64,000 nt of DNA from Roseibium sp. MMSF_3412 (GTDB taxonomy: Bacteria; Pseudomonadota; Alphaproteobacteria; Rhizobiales; Stappiaceae), in contig NZ_JASHJI010000001.1 in NCBI RefSeq assembly GCF_030733265.1, forward strand, positions 62,001 to 126,000, in the 5' to 3' direction. The translations under genes and the position numbers were made by a program. Below the pieces are notes generated by a model that made no database searches, was not told the origin of the DNA, and saw only the letters and a program-made list of their open reading frames with translations. The number at the start of each line of letters is the position of its first letter. The stretch's first letter is position 1. Below, piece by piece: positions 1 to 8,783 of this stretch.

Positions 1-259
1 CCGTCTTGATGGAGCCGGAGCTGGTCACCACCACCACCGTTACCGGGAGCTGCTCTTCGCGGATTGCCGCCAGGACATCCATTCCGCTCATATCGGGCAA
101 TTGCAGATCGAGCAGCACGACGCTGATGCCGCCCTTGCGCAGGCGTTCCAGAGCTTCCGTTCCGGTTTCTACATGAAGCGTGTCGAGCCCCGCGCGCGAC
201 AACTGATGACCGTACACGGTTGCAAGGGGCAAAGCGTCTTCAACGATCAGAACCTTCAC
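1..259 (-). CDS. Response regulator, N-terminal receiver domain (cut by window edge)
   Basis: Only the first 86 residues are inside the window; the gene continues past position 1. They form a receiver domain: acidic pair Glu7-Asp8, phospho-acceptor Asp51 in a LLDLQLPD context, and the conserved T/S stretch near residue 80 (VVVTSSGS). The start is a GTG at 257-259 preceded by AAGGAG at proper spacing. It lies 31 nt downstream of the hybrid kinase, so the two are probably co-transcribed and the kinase HPt domain is the likely phosphodonor. The output domain is not visible. The sequence style resembles NtrC/LuxO-type regulators, but that is inference. Confidence 0.85.
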   Translation of the reverse strand, partial: MKVLIVEDALPLATVYGHQLSRAGLDTLHVETGTEALERLRKGGISVVLLDLQLPDMSGMDVLAAIREEQLPVTVVVVTSSGSIKT

Positions 260-290
260 TTTGTGCTCCTTCCACGGGACAAATCATCCG

Positions 291-3200
291 TCAGGTTTCA
301 AGCGTTACCTTTACACCTATTTCGTCTGCCAATGCTTTAACTTCCGTTAGTGTGCGGTCACAGATCGCGGAAAGATCGTCCATTTTGCTCATGGCCGCCG
401 TCTCCTTGCCGTCGCGAACCAGGGAGTTGACCGTGGTCGCAATGGTCGCAAGTTCAAGAGCGCCAAACGTTCCGGCCACGCTTTTGAGGGCGTGCGTCGC
501 CCGTTCGAGCTTGTCCGGTTCGTTTGCCTCGGCCGCATCAAGCGCCGACTGCCGCCGTTTGAGCGTGTCGTCGACAAACTGCTGCAGCAGCTTCTGCTTC
601 AACTCGTCCGGCATGGTGCCAAGGATCTCCCTTGCTGCTTCCAGCGAGGCCGTGGGTCCCGTCGCGGCGGCTTGCGAAGCACCGGCGACTTTCCGGGCCA
701 CGTTCCGGGAGACGCAGGCCAGAAGGTCTTCCTTTTCAACCGGCTTTGCCATGAAGTCCGACATGCCGGAGTCAAGAAAGCGTTCCTTGTCGCCGCGCAG
801 CGAATAGGCGGTGAGTGCCACGATGGGCGTTTCCACATTGCGCTGGCCGTGACGGATACGGCGCGTTGCCTCTATCCCGTCCATCTCCGGCATTGAAATG
901 TCCATCAGAATGCAGTCGTAATCGCGCTTCGCGGCGGCCTGAACAGCTTCTCTGCCGTTGTTTGCGATATCAATGTCGCAGCCGGCACTGCGCAGGGCGT
1001 GACTGACCACGATCTGGTTGGTCGCGTTGTCCTCGGCGAGTAGAATGGTCACATTCTCGGGAAGCTCGGCAGGCTCTTCCGGACGATCCTCGTCCAGAAC
1101 CACCGTCTGGTCCTCCGCGAGCCGGATCGGCACGACGAAGTCGAACGTACTGCCGACATCCTCTTCGCTTTCAACATAGACTTCACCGCCCATCAAATGT
1201 GCAATCTGCCTGCAGATCGCCAGGCCAAGTCCGGTTCCGCCCTGCTTCTTGGTGTAGCTCGTATCGACCGTGACGAAATCTCCGAAGAGCGCTTCGTGCT
1301 TGTCTTCCGGGATGCCGATGCCGGAATCCCTGACCGAGAAGCGGAACGTCGGCTCGACCGGATCGTCTTTCGCGATACCGACGGAAATCTCGACAAAGCC
1401 GATCTCGGTGAACTTGATCGCATTCGAGACCAGGTTCAGCACCACCTGGCGCAGGCGCCCCGAGTCTCCGACAACATTGTGCGGCAGGTCGGATGGGTAC
1501 TGCATGGACAGCTGCAGCCCCTTGTCCTGGGCGATCGGCTTGAACAGGTCGACAACGCTCTTGACGACGGACTTGAGCCGGAACGGAGCCGGATCGAGCT
1601 CCATGCGACCGGCTTCAAGCTTGGAATAATCGAGAATATCGTTGATCAGTTCCAGCAGAGAGCGGCCCGACTCGCGCGCTGTCTTGAGGTAATCGGCCTG
1701 TGCCGGGTCAAGGTCGGTGTCGCGCAGCAGGCTGAGGATGCCGAGCACACCGTTCATCGGCGTGCGGATTTCGTGGCTCATCATCGCCAGGAACTTGGCC
1801 TTGGCCTCGTTCGCGGCTTCCGCCTTTTCCTTGGCATCCCTGAGGGCCGCGTCGGCAGCTTTTCGTTCGGTGATGTCCCGGACATAGCCGAGGAACAAGG
1901 GTCCTTCGGCCCCCTTGGTGTGCCGGATCGCCAGTTCAACGATGATCTCGTGTCCGTCGCGATGCAGCCCCTCGATCTCGATCCGCTTGCCGAGCACAGG
2001 CCCTTCACCCGTTTTCAAGAACCTGGCCAGCCCGTCGTCATGTGCCTTACGGTGCTGATCGGGGATGATGTAGTCGGACATTTTCCTGCCGATGAGCTCC
2101 GTGGCCGTCCAGCCAAAGACATCTTCGGCAGCAGGACTGAAATCCAGGACGACACCGTCGCCATTCATGACAATAACACCGTCAAAGGACGCATCGACGA
2201 CATTGCGCAGCAAATCCTCGTTGCGCCTGAGTTCGGCTTCACGGTTCTTGAGCTCGGTGATGTCCACCCGGAAGCCGACCATACCGCCTTCACTGGTTCG
2301 GGTCTCGATCACGCGCAGCCAGCGCCCATCATCCAGATGCTGTTCCATGGGGGCGCCAGGGTTCTGATGGCGTTCCATGCGCATGGCCACCCAGTCTTCA
2401 AGGATATCCTCGTTAACCTGATACTGGCCGCGCATGGCGCCTTTTCTGATGATCTCCTCGAATTTGGCCCCCGGCTGAATGAGATCCGCACTGGAACTGT
2501 AGAACTCACGGTACTTGCTGTTGCACAGGACGAGCCGGTCGTCGGCGTCGTAGAGCACGAAGCCGTCGGGCAAAGATTCAATTGCATCGACGAGACGGGT
2601 TTCCGCCTGTTTCACCTTTGCCGCAGCCGCTTTCTGGTCTGTCAGATCCCGGAAGATCGCCGTGAAGGTGGCCGAACCGTCGATCATAACTTCCGACAGC
2701 GACATCTCAACCGGGTACTCCCCGCCATCCAGGCGCCTGCCGGTCGCCTCCAGACGTTTTCCGGAGGTCTCGATGGATGTCGCCGTGCCCGGGCAACACT
2801 CGAACGGCAGTTCTTCACCGCCGGTTTCGGGAAGAAAGTCATTGATAAAGCGGCCAACCAGTTCGCCACTTTCGGACGCGCCAAACATGGCAATCGCCCG
2901 CTTGTTCGCGCTCAGAACTTCGCCTGAAGGCGAGAGGGTCAGAACCCCGTCCAGCATGGTGTCCAGAATTGCGTTGACCTGCGCTTCGCCCGTTTCTGCG
3001 CGCAAGGTCGCCTTCACAAGCGCATCGTTCTTCTCGCGCTCCGCTTCGGCAAGACCGGCAAGCCGCCGCATGGCCCTCTGACGCTGCAGGGACAGCACGA
3101 AGGTCAGGGCGAGTGCTGCCGCAAACGCAATCGCGAGCATGAAGATCAGGTTGTCGATCGAGGTGAACCCGGTCCCGTAAAGCGCGCTTGCCGGGATGAT

Positions 3201-3791
3201 GACTTCCTGAAGCCCCCGGACATCGCCGACTTCCCACACGGTTCTCGGCGATTCAGGATGGGTGTTGTGGCAAGCCACACAGCTTTCTTCCATGCGTACC
3301 GCCGATGCACTGCGGAAAAAAGTGCCCTCCTCGCGCTGTTCGAGACGTTGGAACGGCTTGCCCGGGTCCTTCTCGATCGCCGCCAGGGCCGCCTTTTCAA
3401 ATTCGTCGAGCTGCCGGTCCCCGCGCCAGGGCCAGGGATGTGTCGACAGCATCCTGATCGCGCTGCTGGCTCCCTGCGCCTTCAGTTCGTCCTCGAGTGC
3501 CAGGGTCATCGACACGGGCGCGGGAATTGTCAGGTCCTTGTCGTGATAGTCGTGGCTGACAGATACGTCCTGCGAAGAATAGAGTTTGTCCACGACTTCG
3601 CGGGAATAGAACGACCGCGCAGCCGTCAGCAATTCCGACTGCGCACGCGCGGCGGCAGACAGATCGGCGGTTCTCGCCTTTTGTCCGAAATCAACGGCAA
3701 TCACATAGGCCGCGATGGCCGAAGCCGAGATGAAGACCAGGACCAGCCAGAATGTGGCATCGAATGTCAGTTCCTGGATCCACTTGCGCAT
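291..3791 (-). CDS. Hybrid sensor histidine kinase with periplasmic CxxCH (haem-type) sensor, 3 PAS, REC and HPt
   Basis: About 1166 residues. Order: TM helix (13-33); periplasmic domain with CVACH at 171-175, typical of DUF3365/Tll0287-like c-haem sensors; TM helix (213-233); three PAS domains (about 275-390, 400-520, 535-650); HisKA with the H-box SHEIRTPMNG; HATPase; receiver (AEDNATNQ, acceptor Asp in LMDISMPEMDG, Lys in MAKPVEKED); C-terminal HPt with ATHALKSVAGTFGA. It should autophosphorylate and relay internally to the HPt, then to the adjacent regulator. ATG 3791 is preferred because GAGGGG precedes it; an in-frame GTG at 3842 would add 17 charged residues with no clear RBS. Signal is probably redox or a diffusible ligand, which is inference. 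Haem attachment would need the cytochrome c maturation system, not in this window. Confidence 0.9.
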   Translation of the reverse strand: MRKWIQELTFDATFWLVLVFISASAIAAYVIAVDFGQKARTADLSAAARAQSELLTAARSFYSREVVDKLYSSQDVSVSHDYHDKDLTIPAPVSMTLALEDELKAQGASSAIRMLSTHPWPWRGDRQLDEFEKAALAAIEKDPGKPFQRLEQREEGTFFRSASAVRMEESCVACHNTHPESPRTVWEVGDVRGLQEVIIPASALYGTGFTSIDNLIFMLAIAFAAALALTFVLSLQRQRAMRRLAGLAEAEREKNDALVKATLRAETGEAQVNAILDTMLDGVLTLSPSGEVLSANKRAIAMFGASESGELVGRFINDFLPETGGEELPFECCPGTATSIETSGKRLEATGRRLDGGEYPVEMSLSEVMIDGSATFTAIFRDLTDQKAAAAKVKQAETRLVDAIESLPDGFVLYDADDRLVLCNSKYREFYSSSADLIQPGAKFEEIIRKGAMRGQYQVNEDILEDWVAMRMERHQNPGAPMEQHLDDGRWLRVIETRTSEGGMVGFRVDITELKNREAELRRNEDLLRNVVDASFDGVIVMNGDGVVLDFSPAAEDVFGWTATELIGRKMSDYIIPDQHRKAHDDGLARFLKTGEGPVLGKRIEIEGLHRDGHEIIVELAIRHTKGAEGPLFLGYVRDITERKAADAALRDAKEKAEAANEAKAKFLAMMSHEIRTPMNGVLGILSLLRDTDLDPAQADYLKTARESGRSLLELINDILDYSKLEAGRMELDPAPFRLKSVVKSVVDLFKPIAQDKGLQLSMQYPSDLPHNVVGDSGRLRQVVLNLVSNAIKFTEIGFVEISVGIAKDDPVEPTFRFSVRDSGIGIPEDKHEALFGDFVTVDTSYTKKQGGTGLGLAICRQIAHLMGGEVYVESEEDVGSTFDFVVPIRLAEDQTVVLDEDRPEEPAELPENVTILLAEDNATNQIVVSHALRSAGCDIDIANNGREAVQAAAKRDYDCILMDISMPEMDGIEATRRIRHGQRNVETPIVALTAYSLRGDKERFLDSGMSDFMAKPVEKEDLLACVSRNVARKVAGASQAAATGPTASLEAAREILGTMPDELKQKLLQQFVDDTLKRRQSALDAAEANEPDKLERATHALKSVAGTFGALELATIATTVNSLVRDGKETAAMSKMDDLSAICDRTLTEVKALADEIGVKVTLET

Positions 3792-3911
3792 TCTTTGTCC
3801 CCTCGGTTCCCTTTGCCGGTCCCGCCCCCCTAGCTCACGCACTTTGGTCTATCCTCTCTCATGGGTTATGAATTTTCGATTTAACGCTGCGGCATAACTG
3901 CTCCAGCAGCC

Positions 3912-5819
3912 TCAGTTTCCCCGGGTTTCCGCTAGGACCTGAAAAAACGGATTGCCGCTCATGAAGGCCTGCAGGCTGGCATAGGAGAGTTCCCTCTGCT
4001 TGGTGCAGACATCCGCACAGCTATAGATGTCGATGGTCAGCTGAAACGGGTCTGATGCGTCAAACAACTGCGCATAGGCATAGAGCGTGTCCGCGGAAAC
4101 ATGACCCGGAACAGCTGCCGAATAGACGTCCTTGAACATCGGCGATGCATAGTGGCTCCAGCCGCTTGCCGGAAACCAGCGCGCGCCCCTGGGTCCTTCA
4201 CCGTCCAGATCCCTCGGTGTTTCCGTACCGAAGGCCAGCACGAAATCGAGCCGATCCCGCACCGCCCGCAAGATGCGATCCGTCGCGCCGGAAGCAAAGT
4301 CGCTCAGTGTCAGAAGCGTGATACCCGCATGGCCCGTATCTTCGTTTCTTTGTTCGGCGAGTTGTTTCTGCGACAGACCCTTTTCCAGGTAATAGCCTTT
4401 GGGCCAGTAGCGCCAGAGACCGCCATTTTCGTCGCTTTCCCATTCGTCCAGAAACGTCCGGACCATGTTCGCGGCCCTTTGCTGCATCTCAGGTAGGGCT
4501 GAAGCGTCCAGGATGCCCGCAAATGCGATCTGCCAGTTCCAGGGCGCGAGCTTGCCGGCGAAGCGGAAGTCGGTGTCTCCGTTGATACGGTAAAGTCCGT
4601 GAGCGGTGTCAAATTCTCGCTCGAATTTTCGGACGAGACAGGCATTTGTTCCGGCGATTTCATCCCTCAGTTTCTGCGGACACAAGCCTCCAAGGACCTT
4701 GCAGGATTGTGTCAGCGCGTTCGCGATCATAGCCTGGTTGATCATGAGCGAGAGCCGTTCACCGGGATTGGTGCCGTAGATCGTCGAACTCCAGCCGCAT
4801 TGCGGACCCTCCGGATCGGCGTGCTTTTGCAGCGCATCGCTTGCTGCCAGCGTCAGGCGCATCGATTTCAACGCCAAACGGGCAAAGACATCCGCCCCGG
4901 TCTTCTCATAAAGCACAGTCAGCGCACGCAGCCGGTAGCTCTGATTCCAGCTCTGAAGTCCCTCGGCATCGGACGAACATGCCCGGACTTCGCCTGTCTG
5001 GGACAGAAGCAGGCCCGAAACCGCATAGAAGAACCGGACAGCCGCAGGCGTGCCGGACACGTCCATTATCGTTTGGCCGTCTGACAGGCCGAAGGACGTT
5101 GGTAATTTCGTGAATTCGGCCTGTCGCGAAGCCAGCAGCGGCTTGCCGACGGCACCGGTTTTGAGATCGACCTTGTAGATACCCTTGTCGTTTCTGGTGC
5201 AATCGAGCTGGGCCCAGAGCGTGTTGCCGGCAATCCTGAGACGCCCGGGCTCACAGGTCCCGAATTCGACGAGCGTCTGCGCCACTGTCTCGATCCTGCC
5301 ATCCTCGTTGCGCCGATACCTGTTGAGATGCCACGGACCTGCCGCCCTTTTTTCCAGAAGAAGAACGGCATCGGTCGCGTATCGAAGCAGCTTTACCGAG
5401 GTGTCGCGCCTCCAGCTCATTGCAGTTTGCCCGTCCTGAAGCAATTCGGTCTGCTTTTCTCCGGTTTTCCAGGTCCGCAGGACGGCCAGGGAGCCGTCCC
5501 TGGAGAGCCGCAGCGCACCCATGCGGGCACGCCCGGAGGCTGCAGCGACCCAATCCTGGGGGATGCCGTTTACCGTGACCGTGGCAACGTCGTCTCCCGG
5601 GTTCCGTCGAACCAGCAACTTGTGCGGACCGGCCTGGGAAACCGTTTCCAGGCAGAGTCCGCGTTCTCCATTGCGCGAAACGATGCCGGTCTCAAGGTCG
5701 ACCGACATCTTCTGAACCGGCAGGATCAGTTCATCGCCGGGAGCTTCTGTCCCCGCTGCCAGCGTGCCTGAGGCACACAGGACAGCGGAGAGACCAAGTA
5801 TCTTAAACAGATAACGCAT
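3912..5819 (-). CDS. Secreted protein of the exopolysaccharide locus, probable alpha/alpha-toroid carbohydrate-active fold
   Basis: 635 residues with a signal peptide (cleavage near residue 22). The first half (30-270) is beta-rich with repeated strand-turn units suggesting a propeller-like or beta-sandwich domain. The second half (300-620) is helical and Trp/Tyr-rich, with toroid-like motifs APWNWQIAFAG, LWRYWPKGYY and NEDTGHAGITLL. Such toroids occur in polysaccharide lyases, heparinase-like enzymes and D-glucuronyl C5-epimerases, so a polymer-modifying or trimming role in the periplasm fits. I cannot assign a family. It starts 13 nt after the AlgI-like gene with GGAAGG before ATG 5819, so it is the last gene of the operon. 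Position suggests the role AlgL or AlgG plays in Pseudomonas, but the sequence is not recognisably either. Confidence 0.6.
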   Translation of the reverse strand: MRYLFKILGLSAVLCASGTLAAGTEAPGDELILPVQKMSVDLETGIVSRNGERGLCLETVSQAGPHKLLVRRNPGDDVATVTVNGIPQDWVAAASGRARMGALRLSRDGSLAVLRTWKTGEKQTELLQDGQTAMSWRRDTSVKLLRYATDAVLLLEKRAAGPWHLNRYRRNEDGRIETVAQTLVEFGTCEPGRLRIAGNTLWAQLDCTRNDKGIYKVDLKTGAVGKPLLASRQAEFTKLPTSFGLSDGQTIMDVSGTPAAVRFFYAVSGLLLSQTGEVRACSSDAEGLQSWNQSYRLRALTVLYEKTGADVFARLALKSMRLTLAASDALQKHADPEGPQCGWSSTIYGTNPGERLSLMINQAMIANALTQSCKVLGGLCPQKLRDEIAGTNACLVRKFEREFDTAHGLYRINGDTDFRFAGKLAPWNWQIAFAGILDASALPEMQQRAANMVRTFLDEWESDENGGLWRYWPKGYYLEKGLSQKQLAEQRNEDTGHAGITLLTLSDFASGATDRILRAVRDRLDFVLAFGTETPRDLDGEGPRGARWFPASGWSHYASPMFKDVYSAAVPGHVSADTLYAYAQLFDASDPFQLTIDIYSCADVCTKQRELSYASLQAFMSGNPFFQVLAETRGN

Positions 5820-5832
5820 TCCGGCCTTCCGG

Positions 5833-7341
5833 TTAGAAGTTGAAGTAGATGAATTCGGTCAGCTCGGCCAGGCGATAGGTCTGGATCAGGGCAACGCCGA
5901 AGAGAACGGAAACCGCTGCCGCCCAGCCTGCCGTCGGCTTCCAGCGCACCGGCATGAAACCGTCCGACCGTCTTTGGGACACGAATTTCTTCAGGCCCAG
6001 GATCGGGTTGTAGTTCTCCGTGAACTCGATCGAATTCGGCAGAAGGAAGACGATTGCCGCCAGGCAGATCATCGCCGCCCAGACCGGTGCTGTACCGCTT
6101 ATCATCACGTCCCAGAGCTTGGGCTCGTAGACCGTCGACAGGCCGGTCATGCCGAGAATGATGTTGTTGGCACCCTCGAAACTTTCTGCGCGGAAATAGA
6201 CCCAGGCAACCACGACGGCCAGCAAGGTGATGCCGCGGGAGAGGACGTTGCCGACCGGCTTCGGCAGGATCGACGGTACGTAACCTGCGGAGACCAGGGC
6301 GGACCAGCCATGGTTGATGGCAAGGTAGGCACCGTGCAGGCCACCCCAGAAGACGAAGGTCCAGCTGGCGCCGTGCCACAGACCACCAAGCAGCATGGTG
6401 ATCATGAGGTTGGAGTAGCGGCGGACAGGACCGCTGCGATTGCCGCCAAGCGGGATGTAAAGATAGTCCCGCAGGAAGTGCGACAGGGTGATGTGCCAGC
6501 GGCGCCAGAAATCGGAAATGCTGGTGGCCTTGTAGGGCGAGTTGAAGTTCACCGGCAGGCGGATGCCGAACAGGCGGGCAAGACCCAGAGCCATGTCGCA
6601 ATAGCCGGAGAAGTCGAAATACAGCTGGAACGTATAGGCGAGTGCGCCAATCCAGGCCGCTTCGAACGGGACACCCGTCGTGGTCTCGGCCATGTTGAAG
6701 ACGGAGTTCGCGTAGGGCGCGATGCCGTCTGCGAGCACGATCTTCTTGAACAGACCGATGGCGAACAGGGTGCTGCCGACAGCCAGGTTCAGGACCAGCT
6801 TGTTCTTGAAGACCGGCAGTTTGAACTGCGGAATGGTTTCTTTCTGCATCACGATCGGCCCTGCGATCAGTTGCGGAAAGAACACGACGAACAGCATGTA
6901 GCGCGGGAAATCGCACTCCGTGACCTCTCCCTTCCAGGTGTCGATCAGGAACGAGATCTGCTGGAACGTGAAGAACGAGATCGCCAGGGGCAACACAAGG
7001 TGCAACAGGGGGATATCCGCCCCGGCGATGAAGTTCGCGTTGCCGATGAAGAAGTCGGCATACTTGAATACGGCAATCAGCCCGAGGTTGAAGACGATGC
7101 CGCTCACCAGGATGAACTTGTCCTTCACGGCACGCAGGACGCGGTGAAAACCGTAATTGACGACCACCGAGCCGAGGAGCAACGGCAGATAGATCGGCGT
7201 CCACCAGCCATAGAAGACAAGCGAGGCCAGGATAAGCCACCAGATGATCCCGTTTTCCCAGCCGTAGTGGCGCAGGATCAGGTATCCCAGCAGGACCGGG
7301 GGCAGGAACAGGTAGATAAATTCCAATGAACTGAAGACCAT
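5833..7341 (-). CDS. algI: AlgI-like MBOAT O-acyltransferase
   Basis: 502 residues, about 11 membrane helices. It is an MBOAT-family transferase that moves acyl (acetyl) groups across the inner membrane for addition to an exported polysaccharide. Visible signatures are the cytoplasmic segment WRRWHITLSHFLRDYLYIPL (279-298) and LWHGASW with the catalytic-type His323. Length and motifs match AlgI/PatA/DltB. The start ATG 7341 follows GGAGGG and lies 3 nt after the Sel1-repeat gene. With the SGNH protein encoded upstream it should form an AlgI-AlgJ/X-like acetylation pair. The acetylated polymer is presumably made by the Alg8-like synthase of the same locus. Confidence 0.92.
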   Translation of the reverse strand: MVFSSLEFIYLFLPPVLLGYLILRHYGWENGIIWWLILASLVFYGWWTPIYLPLLLGSVVVNYGFHRVLRAVKDKFILVSGIVFNLGLIAVFKYADFFIGNANFIAGADIPLLHLVLPLAISFFTFQQISFLIDTWKGEVTECDFPRYMLFVVFFPQLIAGPIVMQKETIPQFKLPVFKNKLVLNLAVGSTLFAIGLFKKIVLADGIAPYANSVFNMAETTTGVPFEAAWIGALAYTFQLYFDFSGYCDMALGLARLFGIRLPVNFNSPYKATSISDFWRRWHITLSHFLRDYLYIPLGGNRSGPVRRYSNLMITMLLGGLWHGASWTFVFWGGLHGAYLAINHGWSALVSAGYVPSILPKPVGNVLSRGITLLAVVVAWVYFRAESFEGANNIILGMTGLSTVYEPKLWDVMISGTAPVWAAMICLAAIVFLLPNSIEFTENYNPILGLKKFVSQRRSDGFMPVRWKPTAGWAAAVSVLFGVALIQTYRLAELTEFIYFNF

Positions 7342-7344
7342 GAC

Positions 7345-8571
7345 TCAGCCCTCCTTCTTGTCGGCAACGGGTTGAACGGATTTCTCGATGATCGTCAGGT
7401 TTGCCTCGTCCTCCTGAAGCAGTTCCTTCAGGAGGCTGGTGCTGCCCTGGTGACCGCGATCGGCCCCCTTCTGGGCAAGCTCGATGGCTTTCTGGCGATC
7501 CTGGAGCACAAGGTTGCCCTTGGCGAAGAGCCGTGCGAGTTCCTGCATTGCGCCGGGATGACCCACTGCGACGCCGCGCTCGAGCAGTTCAACCGCGCTT
7601 TCCGGCTCCAATCCGTGCTTTTCCTTCAGATGAAGACGGGCAAGCGCCGTCAGCGCGCCGCCATGTTCGGCGGTTGCGGCCAGGCGCAACCATTTCAGCG
7701 CTTCCCCGGCCGTGTTGTCGTCCGGAGTGCCGGCCAGCAGCATCAAGGCGAGATCATGCATCGCACCTGCATCGCCAAGATTGGCCGAGCGCAGGAACCA
7801 GTCTTCGGAGAGCGACCGGTCCGCGGTCATGAATTCACCGTCCCGGTAGATGCGGCCGAGGGTCTTTGCAGAGCTTGCAGATCCGTCGCGGGCCTTTTGT
7901 TCCAGACCGGCTATCGCACGCTCGGCCCAGAAACGGGCACGTTCGGGATCCGGCGTCAGGCCATAACGTCCCGTCAGCAGGATACGCGCATAGTTGATGG
8001 TCGAGGACGGGTAGCCGGCGATGGCAGCCTGTTCGTAGTGGTGGAATGCCGCGTTCAGATCACGCTCGGCACCAATACCGCGCTCATAATGCTTGGCTAG
8101 TTGCACATGTGCCTTGGGATAATCCCACTCAAGCGCCTTCATGAACCACTGCAGCGCGATCTCCGCACACTTGTCACCAGAAGAGCGCTGGAAGAGCCGG
8201 CCGAGTTCGTAAGCGGTCTCGCCGCGATACGCAAAGGAATAGCGGACGGCTTCCATGAAGATCAGCCGGGACTGGTCCAGATCGGTGTCCACACCCCAGC
8301 CGTTCTTGTAGGCCCTGCCGAGATGAAAGAGCGCAACCGGATGACCGTCATTGGCAAGCTGGGTCAGGATATCGGCAGCTGCTTGCCAGCGGCCGACCTT
8401 CTGAAGGCCGCGGGCCTGCTTGATCATCTCTTCAATGGTCGGATCGATCCGCTCGGACTTGGCCTTTACCGGCGCTGTGTCTGAAGACAGCGCCACGGCT
8501 CCGGCGACACCGAATACGGCTCCGAGCAGCAGCCCTTTCCAAAGAAGCGTTTTCTTGTTCATCCGGGTCAT
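7345..8571 (-). CDS. Sel1-like repeat protein (AlgK-like role possible)
   Basis: About 408 residues. A short N-terminal hydrophobic segment (LLWKGLLLGAVFGVAGAVAL) acts as signal or anchor, followed by at least eight helical repeats of the Sel1/TPR type, seen as recurring A..LG..Y..G and W..AA..G.P.A units such as HLGRAYKNGWGVDTD and QLAKHYERGIGAERD. In alginate systems AlgK, also Sel1/TPR-rich, links the synthase to the outer membrane pore. This protein lacks an obvious lipobox cysteine, so the match is by repeat type and neighbourhood only. Start ATG 8571 follows GGAGG and overlaps the stop of the preceding small gene (ATGA). Another in-frame ATG lies at 8562. Confidence 0.82.
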   Translation of the reverse strand: MTRMNKKTLLWKGLLLGAVFGVAGAVALSSDTAPVKAKSERIDPTIEEMIKQARGLQKVGRWQAAADILTQLANDGHPVALFHLGRAYKNGWGVDTDLDQSRLIFMEAVRYSFAYRGETAYELGRLFQRSSGDKCAEIALQWFMKALEWDYPKAHVQLAKHYERGIGAERDLNAAFHHYEQAAIAGYPSSTINYARILLTGRYGLTPDPERARFWAERAIAGLEQKARDGSASSAKTLGRIYRDGEFMTADRSLSEDWFLRSANLGDAGAMHDLALMLLAGTPDDNTAGEALKWLRLAATAEHGGALTALARLHLKEKHGLEPESAVELLERGVAVGHPGAMQELARLFAKGNLVLQDRQKAIELAQKGADRGHQGSTSLLKELLQEDEANLTIIEKSVQPVADKKEG

Positions 8572-8783
8572 ATCAGCACCTCCAGGGTGAGTTCCGTCGT
8601 AGGCCCGCCAATGTCGATCGTGTTCAGCGGCAGGTCGTATTCGTTGCAGGAGCATTCGTGCTCGTCGGGGTTTGTCGGGGTCAGGTCCTGCGCTTCCTTG
8701 AAGCCCGCAGCCGCGATAGCTCCAATGAGCAGACCAGTCGCGCAGATGATTGTTTCTTCAAATGAAAACCGGGATTTAGCCAT
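8568..8783 (-). CDS. Small membrane protein of the exopolysaccharide operon
   Basis: 71 residues, no recognised family. It has one hydrophobic helix (about 12-28, ICATGLLIGAIAAAGF), then a polar tail with a CSC pair near residue 44 and a hydrophobic C-terminus. It is supported as a real gene by GGAGG before ATG 8783, an 8-nt overlap with the end of the SGNH gene and a 4-nt overlap (ATGA) with the start of the Sel1-repeat gene. The tight coupling suggests a subunit needed in fixed ratio with its neighbours, for example a membrane accessory of the acetylation or export complex. That role is inference. An upstream in-frame extension to 8915 lies inside the SGNH gene and is not favoured. Confidence 0.75.
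   Translation of the reverse strand: MAKSRFSFEETIICATGLLIGAIAAAGFKEAQDLTPTNPDEHECSCNEYDLPLNTIDIGGPTTELTLEVLI

Noticed and set aside
1197..2927. Long rightward frame opposite the hybrid kinase
   Set aside because: No family features; the kinase frame carries all expected motifs.
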